Source of the DNA: Gordius sp. MW1
Taxonomy: Eukaryota > Nematomorpha > Gordioida > Gordea > Gordiidae
Length of the DNA: 64,000 bases
Direction: 5' to 3'
Assembly: GCA_964036665.1 (NCBI GenBank)
Contig: OZ038533.1
Coordinates: forward strand, 9,942,413-10,006,412
Part shown: in pieces, positions 63,268-64,000 of the stretch
Layout of the letters: each line of letters starts with the position of its first letter
Position numbering within the stretch: position 1 is the first letter of the stretch
Made by a program: the position numbers and the translations under genes
The notes under the pieces: generated by a model
Told to the model about the DNA's origin: nothing
The model's input: only the letters and a program-made list of their open reading frames with translations
Database searches by the model: none

Positions 63268-64000
63268 TAATTTTTGAACGGGGGGAAGTTTTAGATTGAG
63301 AGAAATTAAATTTACGTGTTGCGTTTAGATTGTTTTAATATCGCTTTTAAGAGTGTCTCCAGTTTTTGTGAAACAAGCTCATGCGATCGTAATTTAAAGT
63401 AAAAAATTTCTGATGACTGATCAAAAAAATTTTTCTTTCGGAATTCACCTCTGATATCGAAAACTTTCATGAGGGGTTTATAGTTGAACAAAAAAATTGA
63501 AAAAAATTTGAGGTCGAAAAAAATATTTTTTTTCATATTCATTCAAAAGGGGGCTGAAAAAATCTTTGAAAGTTAGAAAATATTCTTAGCATTATGTCCT
63601 TGTTAGAATCTCGATAAGAATTTTTGCACGGGGGGAAGTTTTAGATTGAGAGAAAGTAAAATTTACGTGTTGCGTTTAGATTGTTTCAATATCGCTTTTT
63701 AAGCTGGTCTCCAGTTTTTGTCAAACAAGCTCATGCGATCGTGATTTATAGTTAAAAATTTCTGATGACTGATCAAAAAAATTTTTTTTTCAGAATTCAC
63801 CTCTGACATCGAAAACTTTCATGAGGGGTTTATGGTTGAAAAAAATTGAAAATATTTTGAGGTCGAAAAAAATATTTTTTTTCATATTCATTCAGAAGGG
63901 GGCTGAAAAAATCTTTGAAAGTTAGTAAATATTCTTAGCATTATGTCCTTGTTAGAATCTCGATAAGAATTTTTGCACGGGGGCAAGTTTTAGATTGAGA
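63268..64000 (+). repeat. Chimeric monomers at the right edge
   Basis: The first part (CGATAATAATTTTTGAACGG, then ATTAAATTTACG) matches the monomer near 55,908 and 62,572. The body then becomes CGCTTTTAAGAG and TAATTTAAAGTAAAA with ATTTTTCTTTCGG, as in the monomer at 57,011 and 59,111. A monomer with AAGCTGGTCTCC follows near 63,700. The first monomer thus joins two subtypes within about 100 bp around GTGTTGCG. The array continues past the window. Confidence 0.8.

Larger units (their letters stand above)
1..64000. repeat. Continuous head-to-tail satellite array, ~350-bp monomer, filling the whole window
   Basis: The same ~350-bp unit recurs from the first base to the last, always in the same orientation, with no unique sequence between units. 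Spacing between equivalent points is 346-352 bp for standard monomers, so roughly 180 units are present. Each unit shows, in order: GTGTTGCG, TTGTTTCAATATCG, GAAACAAGCTCATG, CGATCG (or GAGATCG), TGATCA followed by an A/T tract, the EcoRI site GAATTC, GATATC or GACATC, CTTTCATGAGGGG, two or three A tracts, a G5 run before CTGAAAA, CTCGATAAGAA and a second G5-6 run. Hand counting one monomer (17,531-17,882) gives about 105 G+C in 352. Such arrays are typical of eukaryotic centromeric or pericentromeric heterochromatin. The family is not one I recognise. Both window edges fall inside the array, so its true ends are not seen. Confidence 0.98.
53295..64000 (+). repeat. Zone IV: mosaic subarray
   Basis: After the second 15,993-bp unit the order no longer follows the first. 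Segments resembling several parts of zone III are joined in new combinations, with repeat spacings of 1,050, 2,100, 6,664 and 6,678 bp. Monomers with the interrupted tract TTTTAATTTTCGG are most frequent here (near 53,605, 55,377, 55,729, 56,438, 57,820, 60,270, 62,040 and 63,098). Zone IV has no genes and no foreign insertions. Confidence 0.85.

Noticed and set aside
187-63542. Minus-strand open frames of 61-84 codons in about half the monomers, all related and containing MKVFDIRGEF and SHELVSQKLE
   Set aside because: They track the repeat itself. Starts, ends and even the downstream frame change with the length of A/T runs, many monomers lack them, and the composition is mostly F, K, I, S and N as expected from A/T tracts. 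There is no family resemblance I recognise and no separate promoter or spacing. A comparison of synonymous and nonsynonymous change across monomers would settle it; an excess of synonymous change would reopen the case.
1-64000. CRISPR array, because of regularly spaced repeats
   Set aside because: The period is about 350 bp and the whole period is conserved. There are no unique spacers and no associated genes.
1-64000. Canonical CENP-B box (TTCG, four bases, A, two bases, CGGG)
   Set aside because: I checked the TTCG and CGGG occurrences of the consensus on both strands. The spacing and central A do not fit: TTCGAAAGGGGG and TTCGGAATTCACC both fail. Another DNA-binding protein could still use the dyads described.
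1-64000. Fragments of a transposon or other dispersed element as the source of the monomer
   Set aside because: No terminal inverted repeats, target-site duplications, poly-A tail tied to one end, or recognisable coding remnants are visible. A similarity search of the monomer consensus against repeat libraries would be decisive.
1-64000. Assignment to a named insect satellite family (for example the ~360-bp satellites of tenebrionid beetles)
   Set aside because: Monomer size and A+T content are similar, but I cannot recall a matching consensus and so make no claim of identity.

Overview
The whole 64 kb window is one uninterrupted satellite-DNA array. It is built head-to-tail from a monomer of about 350 bp that is roughly 70% A+T (one monomer counted by hand). 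Every monomer reads in the same direction, and nearly all can be cut out by a conserved EcoRI site (GAATTC) at the same phase. I find no protein-coding gene, RNA gene, transposon insertion, CRISPR array or unique sequence. Minus-strand reading frames of 61-84 codons recur, but they are by-products of the repeat. This is eukaryotic heterochromatin, probably pericentromeric or centromeric. The monomer size, the A/T tracts and the lack of CpG depletion would fit an invertebrate such as an insect, but I do not recognise the family and cannot name the species.

Layout. Zone I (1 to about 13,634) is made of monomers that often carry a short deletion (TGTCCTCTCG variant). It contains a 2,760-bp tandem duplication (about 4,577-7,336 and 7,337-10,096) nested inside a partial repeat at 7,609-bp spacing (1,168-6,025 and 8,777-13,634). 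Zone II (12,766-24,213) holds 2.2 copies of a 5,150-bp higher-order unit, which itself contains 702-bp A-B dimers and a 1,049-bp trimer. Zone III (21,309-53,294) is a near-perfect tandem duplication of a 15,993-bp unit of roughly 46 monomers; I found two substitutions and no net indel between the copies. Its left part overlaps zone II and includes a further derivative of the 5,150-bp unit (25,212-29,174). Zone IV (53,295-64,000) is a patchwork: a 3,672-bp segment appears twice at 6,664-bp spacing, separated by blocks repeated at 1,050 and 2,100 bp.

How it works together. The monomer subtypes (A, B, C, the deletion-bearing D, and an interrupted-tract form F) act as markers that reveal the history. 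Amplification happened at many scales (about 350, 700, 1,050, 2,100, 2,760, 5,150, 6,664, 7,609 and 15,993 bp), almost always in register with the monomer, as expected from unequal exchange between misaligned copies. The nesting gives a relative order: monomer subtypes first, then dimers and trimers, then the 5,150-bp unit and its derivatives, then the 15,993-bp duplication. Scrambled or truncated monomers that look like rejoined breaks were then carried along inside the larger units.
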